Below, one piece after another: positions 1 to 13,283 of a stretch of 64,000 bases of DNA. Position numbers and translations under genes: made by a program. The notes beneath the pieces are model-generated. The model saw nothing but the letters and a program-made list of their open reading frames with translations. It did no database searches and had not been told where the DNA came from. Origin of the DNA: Sipunculus nudus (taxonomy: Eukaryota > Annelida > Sipuncula > Golfingiida > Sipunculidae); NCBI GenBank assembly GCA_026874595.1, contig CM049322.1, positions 7,799,900-7,863,899 of the forward strand, written 5' to 3'. How positions within the stretch are numbered: position 1 is the stretch's first letter; the number at the start of each line of letters is the position of its first letter.

Positions 1-78
1 TTGTTTCGTATGAGTACTGAAATTGCCTCTATATCTTTGGCTTACGAGCTTCGTATATACATCCCCTAGACAGCACTG

Positions 79-823
79 TGTTACAGGTGCCCCTTTTTAT
101 TGTGTGCACAAGTCTTACAGATGTATTTTTTTATTGTGTGACACGGGCGTAACTCGTGTTGTAGCGGACTCGCCTGTCTGGGTGTTGCACTCTCAGTTTA
201 AACCGTACTGGTTGAACTCTCGCGGAATGTAACAGCTCGCTGCCTTGCCTGTCTCGAATGTTCGCGTCTGTGCATGTGTATTGTTCTTTTTGATTGTTCG
301 TGAAAGGGAATTTTCTAGAGTTTTCGGATGAAAGGTTATAAACAGGAGCTGTGTTTTAAAGCCGATAGAGAGGTGAGAGAATATTCCAGCGGACACAGAA
401 GCGGGTACATCAGTTAGTGGGACCTATTCCGATAAGTGCGGCTATAATAGATTTTCTTCAGATTTTCTTCCTGATTTGTGACGAATCTTATTTGGTCTTC
501 AGTCAGTTAAATGCGGGATTGTTACAAGAGCATTACATTGGACTGTTATTCTCTGAGAGAATTATTGTGAAATGTTCGTCCGGCTTATACATTTTAAAGA
601 ACTTGTCGCTGTGACAGTGGTGGTATCCAGGTACTGTGTACTTTGTTTATTAGACTGTGTGATGATATTGATTTGCTGTCATACGGTTGTTGTACTGTGT
701 AATTGTATTGATTTAGTGTATTGTAATGTTAGGGTTGTTTTAAGAATAAATTATAGTTATTTGTTAACAAAAAACACTGACTTCTTTATTCATTCCCCTA
801 AAATTTAACACTGCCTAGTGTTA
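79..823 (+). repeat. possible solo LTR-like segment
   Basis: The segment begins with TGTTACAGG and ends with GTGTTACA. It carries AATAAA near 746-751 and then a T/C-rich tail, an order that resembles the R-U5 part of a retrotransposon LTR. I see no polypurine tract before it, no primer-binding site after it and no clean target duplication, so the LTR reading is weak. It could be another dispersed repeat. Confidence 0.2.
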
Positions 824-1129
824 CAGAAAATTTTTGGTAATGATGTTTCCAATGTTCCACTTAAGCTTGCTTTAAATAACAAGGGAAAATATTGGACCCT
901 CGCCTTCAAGTGTATCCTTCGCTTTAAAGGGTAATTGTGCCACGATATAAGATATCAATGGAAAATTTTTATCATGTTTTTCTCTAATACATTGATTTGA
1001 CGACAGGTGCCCAATGGAGAAAAACAATTTATTTAGTAGACAGTTAAGCGTTCCAAGCAAACAACGTATAAAGGACTTGTGTCGAACAAAATTGATTTCC
1101 ATATGTCACGGATAAACACATAGGGGCAC

Positions 1130-1500
1130 TTTTTCATCACACTAAATGACTGCGTGCAGGGTAACATTGCAATGCGCTGATAACCTTTAGCTGCATGGTC
1201 CTTATCTTGTCTTATTTTACCAGCAATGTCATACCTGACATGTGTAAACATTACGTTCTCAAGACAACCTTGATACATGAGTGGGGAATTAATCCACCGT
1301 TCAAAAACAACTCAGTCAGTGCGTGTGCATCAAATAAAGAAAGAAATTTTTGCAGACTAGGTCAGTTTAATTAACCACCCCCATTTAAAATAAATCTTGG
1401 CCATAGGTCTTAGGAAAGTATGGCCTGAAAAAGGCCAACAATTGATGCACAAAAATTTTGATTTAAGGCCTTAACCGCCAACCATATTCTTAAGTCTTGC
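1130..1500 (+). repeat. dispersed repeat family R2, copy 1
   Basis: This is a diverged match to 8690-9010. Both hold GCAATGCGCTGATAACCTTT, then a GTGG/ATGG-TC stretch and ACCAGCAA. About 200 bp further on both hold CATAGGTCT followed by a GCCTTAACC or GACCTTAACC block and CTTAAGTC or CCTAAGTC. The order is the same in both, so they are two copies of one element. It does not resemble a transposon family I can name. Confidence 0.5.
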
Positions 1501-2039
1501 ATTGTGCTGAATAAAATATGACACTAATTGTTTCGGGAACCGGAGTTTGTGACGTATGAGGTAAGCCAGTCGGTTAGGTTCCTTTTCCTAAATAATTAAA
1601 GCAAGTGTAATAACAATAAGATAAAAAAAATGTTTTTTTCGGAGATATTTAACACAAGACCATGTGAAGGGCAAGTAATTTTTGGAAATTTTGTAATTTT
1701 GGGATGCAGAATAAGGAATATCCACAGGACATGGAATCCTTGGTTTTTATCATATTTTTTTTTATTTTATTTGAAGTCATTTGTCTTTAAGTAGAATTCA
1801 AAAATGAATAGAGACCTCTTTAATCATTAATCATTCTGATATTTATTTTCTTATAGCAATAAAAATTCATACATCCGCTGAGGATAATGAGGATAATAGA
1901 ATATATCTTATATATTCACGGTATCATGCTGTGAAACGATTAAATAGATTGAACAACAGTGGTTGAACTTGAATTTTTATTGCATTATAACGTGCCGGTG
2001 TTTTATCCATCCTGCATGCACCAAATATACTGCACTTTG

Positions 2040-2105
2040 GCATATCACTCGGGATCACCTCATGATTAAAAGGTAAAGGTTATCGCTTGATACATAAACA
2101 GAGCT
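2040..2105 (+). repeat. short dispersed repeat R4, copy 1
   Basis: A CGGGATCAC block followed by TTATCG and TTGATA resembles 5638-5692 with the same spacing. The two are diverged copies of a short repeat with no coding content. Confidence 0.35.
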
Positions 2106-5100
2106 CGCTCTAAGAACATAACGCGTAGCAATTAATTTGTCTATTGGCAACACATATCGAGCCCGTATAGAGGTCTATGCTTGTGTTGATGTGTGTGCTC
2201 GTGGCAATAGGAAACTCTCTCTGTCGTTTCAATGAATGCCTGCTTTGAAAATGCATGACTCGAAAGAATAAGGTTGTAATCCCACAAACATCTTTTTACA
2301 CTGAAACGGAGCGTGAACACCACGTTGTACATATTCAATACAAATGATGAAATGCATGAAACACAGCTGGAAAGACAAGGGGAGATAGACAGGGAAAGAG
2401 AACACTGAACATATTAACTCATCAATTCATAAACTCTGATGAATAAAACCTAATCAAACTGACAATGCTCTAAGGGAGTAGTTTTCACAGAAAAAAAACT
2501 GCTCAACATGATCAGTTTCGTACTTGAAAAGTCATGAATGTGGGCATTTTGCAAGAAATAAGCTACCCAGATTGAGGAGTTTATAAGTAGTTAAACAAGA
2601 TTCCTACTCAGACTGACCACACTCAAGGGGCTATAAACTGTTTGTATTGAGCAGTCTAATTTGACTATAATGAGTGGCACTGTATATCGGACAGATTTTA
2701 ACTTCCGGCTAGGTTATATTTTAACCATGCTAGTTTTTATTGTGTTCAATGTGCAGGATTCCGAAAAATAACTACCTAACCAATATCATAGGCACAGGAT
2801 TACATCCTGGTTAGATATTACAATACTCTGAGGGGGGCGTACTCTGTAAAATATGTGGTATCATAAAAGTAACAACAATAATACGAGCTGAGGGAACTTA
2901 GATTTATTTTAAATAAGATAAAAAGATTAATCAAATATACTACAGGTGTGGGAATCAGAACATGCATAAGTATATATAGTATTGAGAATCGATTCTCTCA
3001 TTGGGAAAGTTGACACGCATGGATCTGTCGCCGCAGCTTCTGTTCAGCACCAGAATTGTTCATGACTTTGCACCACATTCTAGGTCAACATGTATCGCCG
3101 CAATATACGTAAGGAGACACACGACGATATCCTGACCAATATACAAGTATATTGGTATGCATTAAGAATATATATATATTGAACTCATACTCCCACACAT
3201 ACACACACTGACTTAATGTTTACATCAGCTCACCGTTTCAGGGGTTAAGTATATGACCTCTGACTTGATACCGCCGCCTGCAGTTCTCAGCTGATACTGT
3301 TATATGAACAAGCGTGCTGGTTCCTCATGCTGTGTACGAATAGGACGTATCACAGGATATGGAAGTGTCTAGTACCTTGTACTCATAGAGTTTTAAGAAC
3401 TAAGAACTAGAACATATGAAGTGCCAAAAATATAAAATAAGTCTTCCAGTATGGTTCATATAACCATATATTAAGTCATTGTGTTTTTATGTAGATTATT
3501 AATTCGTTAATGTTATATCCTTTTCAATTACTTTAGATCAAAAGTGACTCAGCACACTTACAGTATTGAAACAGTTTTATATTGGTAGCTGAATGTTAAT
3601 ACGTGATAAATCCAAATAGACTTACTTCAGTTCATGGTACACGTCTCTTCAGTCACACAGCGACTAGACGTCCAGAGCCCTCTCCAGTAGATTTGGATTT
3701 TGACGCCAATGAACAAGTTACAAACTGGGAACGGTGGCACTCCAATTATATAGCATGATGAATCTCTGAGTGAAGTTCCTGCTAAACTCATCATGTTGAG
3801 TAGTCTAGTCCTCCGAGATGAGAAGTAATAGTTTATTTGCAAAGAAAGAGTTAGTAAGTAAACCTACTCATGTCGATGACCTTAAAAGTTTCACGTGTTT
3901 TCAGTGTGAGAGAGAGACCCGAGGTAGATTCAAAATGTTATGGTAACTTTTTCACTTAAGGATTTACTTTATCGCGCTTATTTAACAGTCGAGGAACCAA
4001 TTATCATATTTTTGAACCGATCATAATGTATATGTATAGATCATTAATTTGAAGCATTTGTCTTAATATACCCAAATAGGATGACCCTAAACGTCCTGCA
4101 TACCAACGAAAACTCAAGACGCCCAGAAGCGGCCATAAAAACTTGAGGGAGAAAATGCATATTGCTCCTCATCCAAGGAGGAGGCAAAGTGCTGCCATCG
4201 TGAAAGTACCATGCACGCACGGTAAACAACCTCATGATTTTGTTTGAGATAAATATGTTTTACCTGTGTAGTTCATTTATAGTACATCTATATGGTAGTT
4301 CCGTCAGGACATACAGACAGGAGCTTTGTTATGAAAGGACTTGGCGGTGTATGATCTGGATGGAAAAGTCTGTTTTAAAATCAACATAATTATGATTTTG
4401 TCAGGGTGTGTTGACCTTGTCATCGATGAAGGCCTTGCATTGATGGAACTGTATCCCGCCTAGCTAAATGTCAAATGTTTAGTGAGGGCGTGCAGTGAAA
4501 AGGCTCCACATCCTGTATACTCATAATTTGAAAGGCCTGACAAGTACGAACTTTCAGCTCAAGACTATCCAGATTTAATCATACGTCCATATTGTTCATA
4601 TACGGTGCTGGAAATATGTACAGCTTTGTAAATGGAACATACAGGCAATAACTTTCTTAACTCCTATACGCAAGCTAGCGGTACAGCCTGAAATAAAGTG
4701 CAAGGTAATAATGTTAATGGCTAAAATCCATTTCATGAGCCGTCACCATCAAAATTTATTTTTACATTAGGTACATTGTTTCCACATTCATATATTTCAT
4801 ATTTCGGTATTAAATCTCGGGTAAAGATTTTTTTTGGTTGTTCTTATGCTTACATAACAAATGAGGTTTGCAGTAATAGATCATAAAAGATTGAGTATCA
4901 GTGGGATTAGAAATGCATCATTTTATCAAACTTAACACCACCCATACTTGTAAAAATCTTCCATTTCTTCATATCTAAGAGTTCGATTATTCTGAATATA
5001 TTCTCAATATGAGACCTCTAGCACGTATATATCCAGGCAATCAGACCCGACGCCAGGGTGATTAGCAATCAATCTAGGTTGGTGCCGATCATGATGGAGT

Positions 5101-5637
5101 TTCGATAATACTATATGGTCCATTTGCATTACCACAGCCCAACAGGAAGGATTCTAGGGTATACAATTATAATTACAAGAAATCTATATTGTATCTCATA
5201 CATAATATGGAAAACAATTACAATTATCCTTTCCTTGTTTATGTTAAAACTATTTTTTCAGGCTAATATATTATTACAGTAGATTTATAATAACAAGAGA
5301 ATACATCTTTCGATATCCACTCCTAGGATAAAACGTGTTTGGAGAAATTCAATATGGACCTGGGAAAGCAAAATCATCATGAGCCACTTAACATTCATTC
5401 ATTTTATATGTCAAAGAGCATCATTGTAGTCTGCCTAAATGCCAATTAAATTTGTCTGATGTGTATTTAATGGAACCAAAGAAAATTATATATATATATA
5501 AATATATATATATAAAACACTGAAGAAAATAACACTGTAAATTCACTACAGTCTGTTTCACGGGATGCGACCCGATCATTAGGTGAATGTTGTTAGAATC
5601 AAGAGATACATATATGTGGGACATTGTACTTTGCACA

Positions 5638-5692
5638 TGAAACACGGGATCACTTCACGATAAAGTTAAAGATTATCGACTGATCAAAATAA
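5638..5692 (+). repeat. short dispersed repeat R4, copy 2
   Basis: This matches 2040-2105: CACGGGATCACTTCA, then AAAGATTATCG, then a TGAT-rich end. It is too short to classify. Confidence 0.35.
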
Positions 5693-5734
5693 GTTTATTT
5701 TCCAGTAGCGTGGCATATAGAGCAGTACTTTTCC

Positions 5735-6075
5735 GTGTGTGTGTGTGTGTACCTGTTTATAGACGCTTGGTTGGGTGATTCTTCATGTATGTATGTATGT
5801 ATGTATGTATGTATGTATGTACGTGTGTATGTGTCTGTGTGTATGTTTTGGTGTGTATGCCCATGTTTGTATGTGTGTCTGTGTATGTGTCTGTGTATGT
5901 GTCTATGCGTGAATATTCGTCTATGTGTGTATGCGTGTCTATGAGACTGTCTATATGTTTATGTGCTATGTGTATATGTATGTCTGTGTATATGTCTATG
6001 TGTGCATGTGCGCCCATACGTGTAGGTGTCTATGTGTATGTTTATGTTTGCATGTATATTTGTGTGTGTAATTTC
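5735..6075. repeat. TG/ATGT-rich degenerate microsatellite
   Basis: A run of (TG)n is followed by about nine TATG/TGTA tetranucleotides at 5787-5824. About 250 bp of degenerate TGTATGTG/TGTCTATG then follow. It lacks stops on both strands, which yields spurious Met-Tyr-Val-Cys and Thr-His-Ile open frames. Confidence 0.85.
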
Positions 6076-6096
6076 GATTTTGGTGGTATGATTTAT

Positions 6097-6290
6097 AAAT
6101 GATTAAGAAACTATATTTATATCCCCTAATCTTTTTGTACCTGGTATACGCACCTGGGTGCTTGCCAGTTTGAAGGTGGGCGGACAAAACCGGATTGTTC
6201 ACATGATTAGAAAACACAATATGCTAGCCCCTGCAAACATCATATTTTGTCGGAGACCAAAACTATGTATTATCATCTCGGAGAAACGTG
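6097..6290 (+). repeat. dispersed repeat R3, copy 1
   Basis: This is homologous to 9776-9985. Both contain TTGTACCTGGTATACG, a GCCA.TTTGAAGGT or GCCAATGTGAAGGT block, AAAACC.GATTG.TCAC, TGCAAACATCATA or TGTAAACATCATA, and ATGTATTAT.ATC in the same order. The second copy has a small insertion after TATACG. No coding content is recognisable. Confidence 0.6.
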
Positions 6291-7039
6291 GAGGTTCAGC
6301 TTTTATTATTGCTTAGAACAATTACAAAACAGCGATGAATATAATTAAAATTTATGTGGCTATGATAATTTTTCACAAACGCGATGTTGAGATGAATAGA
6401 TGACCTTGAACTTTCACAAAACTCAAGATTTTTGGCAAGCAATAAATATAAAGAAAAAAAGAAAGAGAGAAAGAATATTGAATTTGTAAAACAAATAAAT
6501 TATATAAATATGATTTTTATATAAAATACTCTGTGTTTTTTTTTTTTTTTTGGTGAAATTGTCCCGGTGCGCGTTCTCGCAGGGTTTTTGTGAGGGAGCA
6601 TTAAACAATTGTTTGGCGTATTTTGGGGGCGGATGTTTATAATTTAGTATTAATATATATTAATATTAATAATATATATATATTTTGTGGCTTGGAAATG
6701 AGTGTTTATGGTGTTGAGCTAGGATGACTTTTTTGCAGAATATTCCGACGCGGGGTAAATAAAAATGTATGTATAATTATGTAATAAATATGTTTGTACA
6801 TATATCTGGTTACTTTTTATCCGAGGAGATTTGAGAGGCAGGTTTGAAGGCCTGGGCTATTTTTGTGGCCTCTCGGCAGGCACTTGGCCGCGGCGGGAAA
6901 TGTCGTATATGCTAATGTTTGTGTTTAGTTTCACGGAGCAAATTTTGGGTAAAATCATATGTTTGAGTATATGTGCGAGTCTGACGGTGTTTGGAGTTAG
7001 CAGAATTTTCCGGGTCATTTTTGGGGTGTGCGGGAGTTA

Positions 7040-7110
7040 TCGGGGAAATTTTAACTCACGACCTCCTTGCTTCGAGTCTTGTGCTCTACACCAAGACCAC
7101 AGACCTCGAT
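7040..7110 (-). repeat. tRNA-like head of a SINE (degenerate)
   Basis: Read on the minus strand, GTGTAGAGCACAAG (about 7078-7092) resembles an RNA polymerase III A box. GTGAGTTAAAATTTCC (about 7045-7060) resembles a decayed B box of the GGTTCGAATCC type. The gap between them is near that of tRNA-derived SINEs. No intact cloverleaf is visible, so a functional tRNA gene is unlikely. Confidence 0.3.
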
Positions 7111-7543
7111 TAACTCGTATCTTCGTGCTCTAACAGTCACACTTAACATCTGAAGGACGTGTTTTGTATCTTTATAGATGGTCTGCTACAACATGGTTCA
7201 GTGCAACATATATTCATTGAGCCTTCTCTTTGCTAGGAGAAGTAGATTGACTATGTATACTGTTTTTAAACGCCAAAATAATCCTGCCTGATTCAATGCA
7301 TGTTTCAGCACTAGGCCATATTATTGCAATAAGATGTATGAAGTCAAAATAAATGTCATATTGTTGCTTCTTATGGGGATTTTTGTACAGTTTACGGATT
7401 ATGCAAACCGTGTTTTCGGTAGATACATTGAGACACCAAGATGATGTAACACAATGTCAGACTCCGTACAGTTATAACAAACATTCCCCAATACATCCAG
7501 GCGGTATTGCAGATTTGTATCAATCGATATCAAAAATATGAAG

Positions 7544-8105
7544 AAGTGACCCACGGGCCATGACGCTCAGCTGACTAGGAAGACATTCACAACAGGAATT
7601 TTATCGTCTGGATGGCAAAGTTTGAAGGTGGTATCCCCATTCAGCTGAAGCAATTAAAGTTCTTCAAAATCAACAAGAAGAAAAGGTTTCATGATAATAT
7701 ATCAAGCCATTCCCACGAAATATAACCTTTTTGTGTGCAGCCCATGTATATTTTTAAGGGCATCCCTGGATGTCAAGACAGAAGATTCTAGGCACAAAAG
7801 TAAACTTTTGTCCTCTGTCCGACTCTCTGGGTGCTTAAAATGATATTGTCGAGTAATATCGGTCACCATGACCAAATTTCAGGTTTCCATGGATATTGTA
7901 CAAGACTTGTTGGCTGGTAGCACGCAAACTATAGGTCACAGTGATCTAAATGCATGTTTCCTAGGGGATTTTTCATGGACCTTCATGGGTTTTTATATAG
8001 AAGTTTCTAGGTCCGTCGGTTACGATGTGTGCCCTGTGAACGGACAGACAGACAGACAAAGAGTGATCGCTATAGCTCAGGCGACTTTCAGTCAGCTGAG
8101 CTACA
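7544..8105 (-). repeat. dispersed repeat R1, complete-looking copy on the minus strand
   Basis: The right edge (minus-strand 5' end) reads AGCTCAGCTGACTGAAAGTC. It continues through the CTATAGCGATCACTCTTTGTC and GTCCG-rich parts shared with copies at 43.9, 51.4, 53.8 and 57.6 kb. The left edge is the reverse complement of GTCAGCTGAGCGTCATG...GGGTCACTT, which ends the same family at 53740, 54350 and 59034. This copy therefore defines both ends of R1, at about 560 bp. The element type is unknown; no protein is encoded. Confidence 0.75.
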
Positions 8106-8689
8106 AAATCAGCATAGGTAAAATCTTATCATATCCAATTATAATGTTATTTATACTTTATAGCCAGCAACACAGTATGAGGGTAGTCCGTAAATAAAAC
8201 GCACAAATATAAATATATATACAAGTATATGTGTGTGTGTGTGGCTCATGGATGTGGGCGTGTGTGTATTGAAGGGTAGTTTTTTGAAGATCACATTTTC
8301 AAATGATGTGGTTGGGTAAATTTTTACATTGGTTTTCTATTATCAAAGACAGCTTCTTTTCAGTGTTTAAGAAATTGGTGTGCGGCAGTATTTTTTTTTT
8401 ATTTCTTCTGTTCGAATATTGATGAATGAAAAGTTTTATCAAAAACATTTTGTACTGCTCGAGGAAATCTTTGTCATACAAACAGGGCAATATGTGAGAA
8501 AGGACACTTACCTTTAATATCACCTTGGAGTAAGTGTTTATCTTGGAAAACATTCACCTTGTTTACGCACTTGATACATCATGACGGAAAATGAATTGGT
8601 TATAATCAGGTGATACTTAAACGTCTTATCGTTCAAGCAAACATGGCAACGAATAAACACTAACCGGTACTTTATACTCCTTCACGTCA

Positions 8690-9010
8690 CACTCAGTACT
8701 TGTGTTACTGGCTACACTGCAATGCGCTGATAACCTTTACCTGTGTGGTCTTATTATTGGGTTTACACCAGCAACGGTACACCTGAGATAAATAAAATAA
8801 CAGTAAGTCAACAGGTAACTGTACAAACATTTGTCCGCCAGTGTGTCTGCTTCTAGAATAAACGTTAAATTATGTGTTTGATAAGTCAGGTCTGTATATG
8901 ATATAACATATGTCATAGGTCTAACTAAAGAAGTATAGCAGAGCCCAATAGTGGATTCTGTCCTAAAATACCCTCCTTCAAGACCTTAACCACTTCTTCC
9001 TAAGTCATTA
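8690..9010 (+). repeat. dispersed repeat family R2, copy 2
   Basis: This is the partner of 1130-1500. It holds the near-identical block GCAATGCGCTGATAACCTTT at about 8721, then diverged flanks in the same order. Confidence 0.5.
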
Positions 9011-9601
9011 ACTTGACATATCTATGATACATGACACAAGTCTTAACGGCAGCTCAAGTCTGAATGCTTGTGCCCTAATGATGATGAATTATGCATGATC
9101 TCATATCATCATTTTTAAATTATTCCTTATGCTAACATGACCGGTATGTCTCAGTCGCAACCCTTGTGTATTCGTAAGAATTATGGTAACATTATGTCTT
9201 AAATGCCCCCCTTAATTGTGTATCCGCAAAGCGCTGGTCTGTGCCATGTAAAAGCACAGCTATTCAGTTCGAATGTCTGCTTGATAAATGAATTTTAAAT
9301 TGCGTATTTAAAATTAAATGAAAAGCTGAAGCATTCCAAGGTTGGATACATTAATAGTGTAAACACCCTGAAACACAACGTTCTCTCAGCATTCAGTATG
9401 GCCTTAAAAATCATAAAAACCAAGAGAGACATACACACAGCACAAAAAAATCACATTAACATTAATTTGCATGATCTTTCACCGACTGATTTGATTTTCG
9501 GTTAACTTTGAAAGTTGAAACAATTTATAAGATCATTACAATGTCCATGTGGTTGGAGTTTACATGATATAATGCTGCCAATGATCTGTCTCTGAATGAA
9601 G

Positions 9602-9605
<4 letters not shown>

Positions 9606-9662
<57 letters not shown>
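9606..9662. repeat. (TA)n microsatellite
   Basis: An uninterrupted TA dinucleotide run of about 28 units, followed by imperfect TATA. Confidence 0.95.
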
Positions 9663-9673
<11 letters not shown>

Positions 9674-9775
9674 CATATATATTATTAACAAAGTGGTATA
9701 AGCTGTATTTTATATTTTAGTAGTAAAATTTTTATTCACGCTTCAAGAGTTGGTTGGTTGGTATGATTTTCACCT

Positions 9776-9985
9776 GATAAAGAAACGATATTTCTGTTCC
9801 CTTATATGTTTGTACCTGGTATACGTGTTACAAATCATACACCTGCCTGCCTGCCAATGTGAAGGTTGACAGATAAAACCAGATTGCTCACGTGATCTTG
9901 AAATACATTATGCTTGCTCCTGTAAACATCATACTTTGTTGGGGCCTAAAAGTATGTATTATTATCATGGGTAAGTGGTTAGTTC
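9776..9985 (+). repeat. dispersed repeat R3, copy 2
   Basis: Homologous to 6097-6290 over its length, with an extra GTTACAAATCATA insertion after the TATACG block. Confidence 0.6.
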
Positions 9986-10423
9986 TCAGCGACCACAACC
10001 AGGTGGGCATTCGGGGAAAAGGCGTCTTCAGAAAAGGAGTTTGGCCTCATAACTGCTGCGTGCCTGTGTAAAGTTTATCAAATGTTGATCGTAAGTAAAC
10101 TTCAGCTTTTGAAACAACTTTCAATTCAGCACAGACCAAGCATTACAGGCACAATATAAAGAAAACCAGCAAGTAGCAAGAAAGAAGCTGGGGAATCTGA
10201 GTTCAGAGATACTACAAAGTAAAGTAGGTGATTTCTTCTTGACTGTTACTTAATCTTGAATCAATTTTTTCTACGTGATTACAGTTATAGTTATGCTTTG
10301 GGATATTTAACAATTATATATTACAAGTTATCTGGACTTTGTTTATATGAAAATATGAAGGAAGAGTTTCTTAGGTTCCAATGACTTTAACTCCTTGATC
10401 TCCTATTCCCTCTCTCTTTATAT

Positions 10424-10581
10424 ACATGTAGCTGATCATTTATACACAGGTTATTTATCTATGTAGGGCTGCATGTAGCTGGTCATTTGTATACGGGTGT
10501 GTTTATCTGCATAGGGCTGCATGTAGCTGATCATTTATATACAGGTGTATTTATCTATGTAGGGCTGCATGTAGCTGATCA
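10424..10581. repeat. 48-bp minisatellite, about 3.3 copies
   Basis: The motif GCATGTAGCTG recurs at 10471, 10519 and 10567, exactly 48 bp apart. A first diverged copy starts at 10424. Units contain TTTATCTATGTAGGGCT. Confidence 0.85.
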
Positions 10582-12341
10582 CTAATAGAAGTACGTTTTA
10601 TGTGTCAGACAAAAGAAAGCTTAAGTAGTTATGTACCATATCTGACTTATATTTTGATTTTTTGTAAAATGTTTTGGTGTTCGTGTTGTGATTCATTATA
10701 CTGGTCACTGAAAAAAAAAAATCAAAATCATGTTTTATAAGAAAATAAAAGGAAATTCTACAAGTACGTTTAAACATTCCAGTGTTCAACTGATTTCAAA
10801 TTTTTCATTAATAAATTAATTTTATTTATTAATTTCAAATATTAACGAAGGTCAGAACGTTTAACAAAGGCATACATATACAAACAGAAATTTGTTGGTG
10901 GACACAGATTCTAATCTCCGTCATGAAAAGCTATATTTGCACACTTGGGAAGATGCACATGCATATTCAGTATTGTTTTGATGATTTTTGTAACCAGTCT
11001 ATGTAGAATTAGGCAGGAATGTTTCAGTTCACCATTTCTGTCTCAACGAGTGGTTCAAATATACGAATGTGATCCTGGTGGGCGTAAATGTACTCTGTAC
11101 TGGTGCATGTATAAATAAAACTCACCTTGACCTAAACGTGTTTTATGCTGATCGCGTGATATCGCGAAGGTTAACAAGAGATAACAATTTGATTGATGGC
11201 TGCTACGGTCAGGTTTAAGCATTACAGATAGAGTCAATAGAACTTTAATACTGGTTTATGTAAATAAACAACATGGACATAGGCATCTTTACACATGTAT
11301 TTTGCATATATTTGAGAGTACCGCCACATCATTTCCAGGTCAATATAATTCAATTTTGAAAAGAAACATTTTGTCAGAAATCGCCTGTGCAATTTGTTCT
11401 GATTTTCTTTGTAATGTTTTGAACAATACCAGACATCAGTTAGTGCGCAGATATTTTGTTGATAAGAGAAGTCTTTTTGTGTCTTTGTCCTACATTTATG
11501 CCAGCAGTATTGGGTCCATTTTACATACAACAAAGACAAATAACTCATATGAGGGAAATTTTATTTTTTTACATATAAGACGCAAGAAAATTATTATTTA
11601 ATCCATGTATAAACTTATTCAATGGTAGTGTGTTTATTTGATGTCTGATTTTGTGATGTGATAATCACAAGTGCTTGTAATGGGGATACATACCGTTAGA
11701 GTTCACTTTATCTTAACATTGGCACATATAAAAATAAAATGGGTAGTCTCATGTAAAAAACGTGATACGACTCCAATAGTGCATTATCCATTGCATTATC
11801 CAAAAAAATAGTTAACTGGCGCTGTTACACTCACGAAGACAATCAAGTGTTGGGGAAATGTTTAATAAAAAATGTAGGATTTTTTTTTAAATGTTAAAAA
11901 TAAAACGTTTCCGCTTAAACGCTTATAACTTATACACGGAAAATATTTTAATCCCTGGTTGCAATGACGGAATTTATTCCTGGGAAAGATTCTTGCCAAA
12001 TTCATCGTTCATGAAATTTAATCAATGTATAGCATAGACGCTGCTTGTTTAAAAGAATGTCAGGGATTGATAGCATGTTTCACTGCGACGTGCAAAAAGG
12101 CAATTAATTCTACCTATAGGACCCAAATTGCACGGTATGTAACGGTTTATTGACAATGTTATTTTGAGATAATAACATTAATGGAATCTCACGCCAATGA
12201 TAAACTATGATGATATGCTGATTTTTATTTTGATAGCACTAGTGTGACTTTTCTGTAGAGGAATACGCATTATCTCATCATTCAATACATTCTTTTTGTA
12301 TATTTTGCATCATTTGTTATTGCAGTTACCGTGGCAACAAA

Positions 12342-12414
12342 ATGCTCAAAAAAGTATTCCGCATGTTGGTACCAACGAGAGGAAGGCAAGATGTTGAAGA
12401 TGAAAAACAAAACG
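12342..12414 (+). CDS. NLR-A coding exon 1 (start)
   Basis: It encodes 24 residues beginning MLKKVFRML, basic and without a signal peptide, and ends in phase 1 before GTAAGT. The ATG at 12342 is the first in this frame after the acceptor-like TTGCAG ending at 12325. Because the bases between carry no stop, a further upstream coding exon cannot be excluded. The phase-1 end matches exon 2, which needs one preceding base. Confidence 0.7.
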
Positions 12415-13219
12415 GTAAGTATTAAAATTTCGATAATGAAAGAATCAGAAACTTATTGTAAACGTAATAATGGAAGTGTGTTTCCATCTACTCTACCAGT
12501 AAGTGCTAGACATTGTTATCATATATATTGAATGTTACAGAAGATCCGGGGCACCGCGAAATTATAATGAAGTACAGAGTGGCGTTGATCCAGAAGATCG
12601 ACGTCACCAATACACTTATCCTGGACCAGCTGGTCCAGGATGGTGTGTTGTCACAGACACAGCTGGCTGCTCTCAAGGTAAGGAAAACCCTCTTCCACAA
12701 AGTAATGCTGTATGCTGATTGTTACATGCTACATCTACCATGTAACTAGATTTTTATAATAATTATAAAAACTTTGGACCTATTTGTAAGGTCATTTACT
12801 GCGTGCTTTATCAAGTTAATATTCAGTTCCGTATACTGGAACCAACGTGAATATGGATTATTAAAGTGTTCATCAGCTTTACTTAAGTCACTTGAGCTAT
12901 AGAGATGATTACCTGTCCGTTTACGTACCACAACATGATGACGTTAACGTAAGAAAGATTATATTTTGAAGTCAGGCTTTATATTCTGTCATATGATATA
13001 TAATATTTATATTCTGATAATATGTTATTGTAAGCTAAATGCAGCATTCACATAACATTAAAAGTGTCTATGTGTCCTAATTAAGATATTTTCACCCAAT
13101 TAGTGGAGAGAAATCATTAGTTCTGTTTGCAAATGTAAACTAAAGCTCAGTTGGGTGACGAAGTCCATGGATCACTTCTTTATCAGAGTAGTGTTTTATT
13201 ATTATTATTATTATATTAA

Positions 13220-13283
<64 letters not shown>

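Larger units (their letters stand above)
824..7040. other. non-coding stretch with scattered repeats, no gene seen
   Basis: No open frame here looks like a protein family or has believable splice sites. Apart from the dispersed repeats and the TG-rich microsatellite listed separately, the DNA is AT-rich and unremarkable. The open frames of 60-105 codons are low-complexity or antisense shadows. Confidence 0.5.
8106..12341. other. intergenic DNA before NLR-A, repeats only
   Basis: No exon can be supported here. The stretch holds R2 copy 2, a TA array, R3 copy 2 and a 48-bp tandem repeat, listed separately. Overlapping antisense open frames near 11234-11601 have no family resemblance. A 5' untranslated exon or promoter of NLR-A may lie here but cannot be located by eye. 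Confidence 0.5.

Noticed and set aside
5735-6102. Overlapping open frames on both strands rich in Met-Tyr-Val-Cys or Thr-His-Ile
   Set aside because: Produced by the TG/ATGT microsatellite. Both strands are open only because the repeat lacks stops.
11234-11601. Antisense-overlapping frames of about 100 codons
   Set aside because: No family resemblance, no splice context; two opposite frames cannot both be coding and neither is better than chance.
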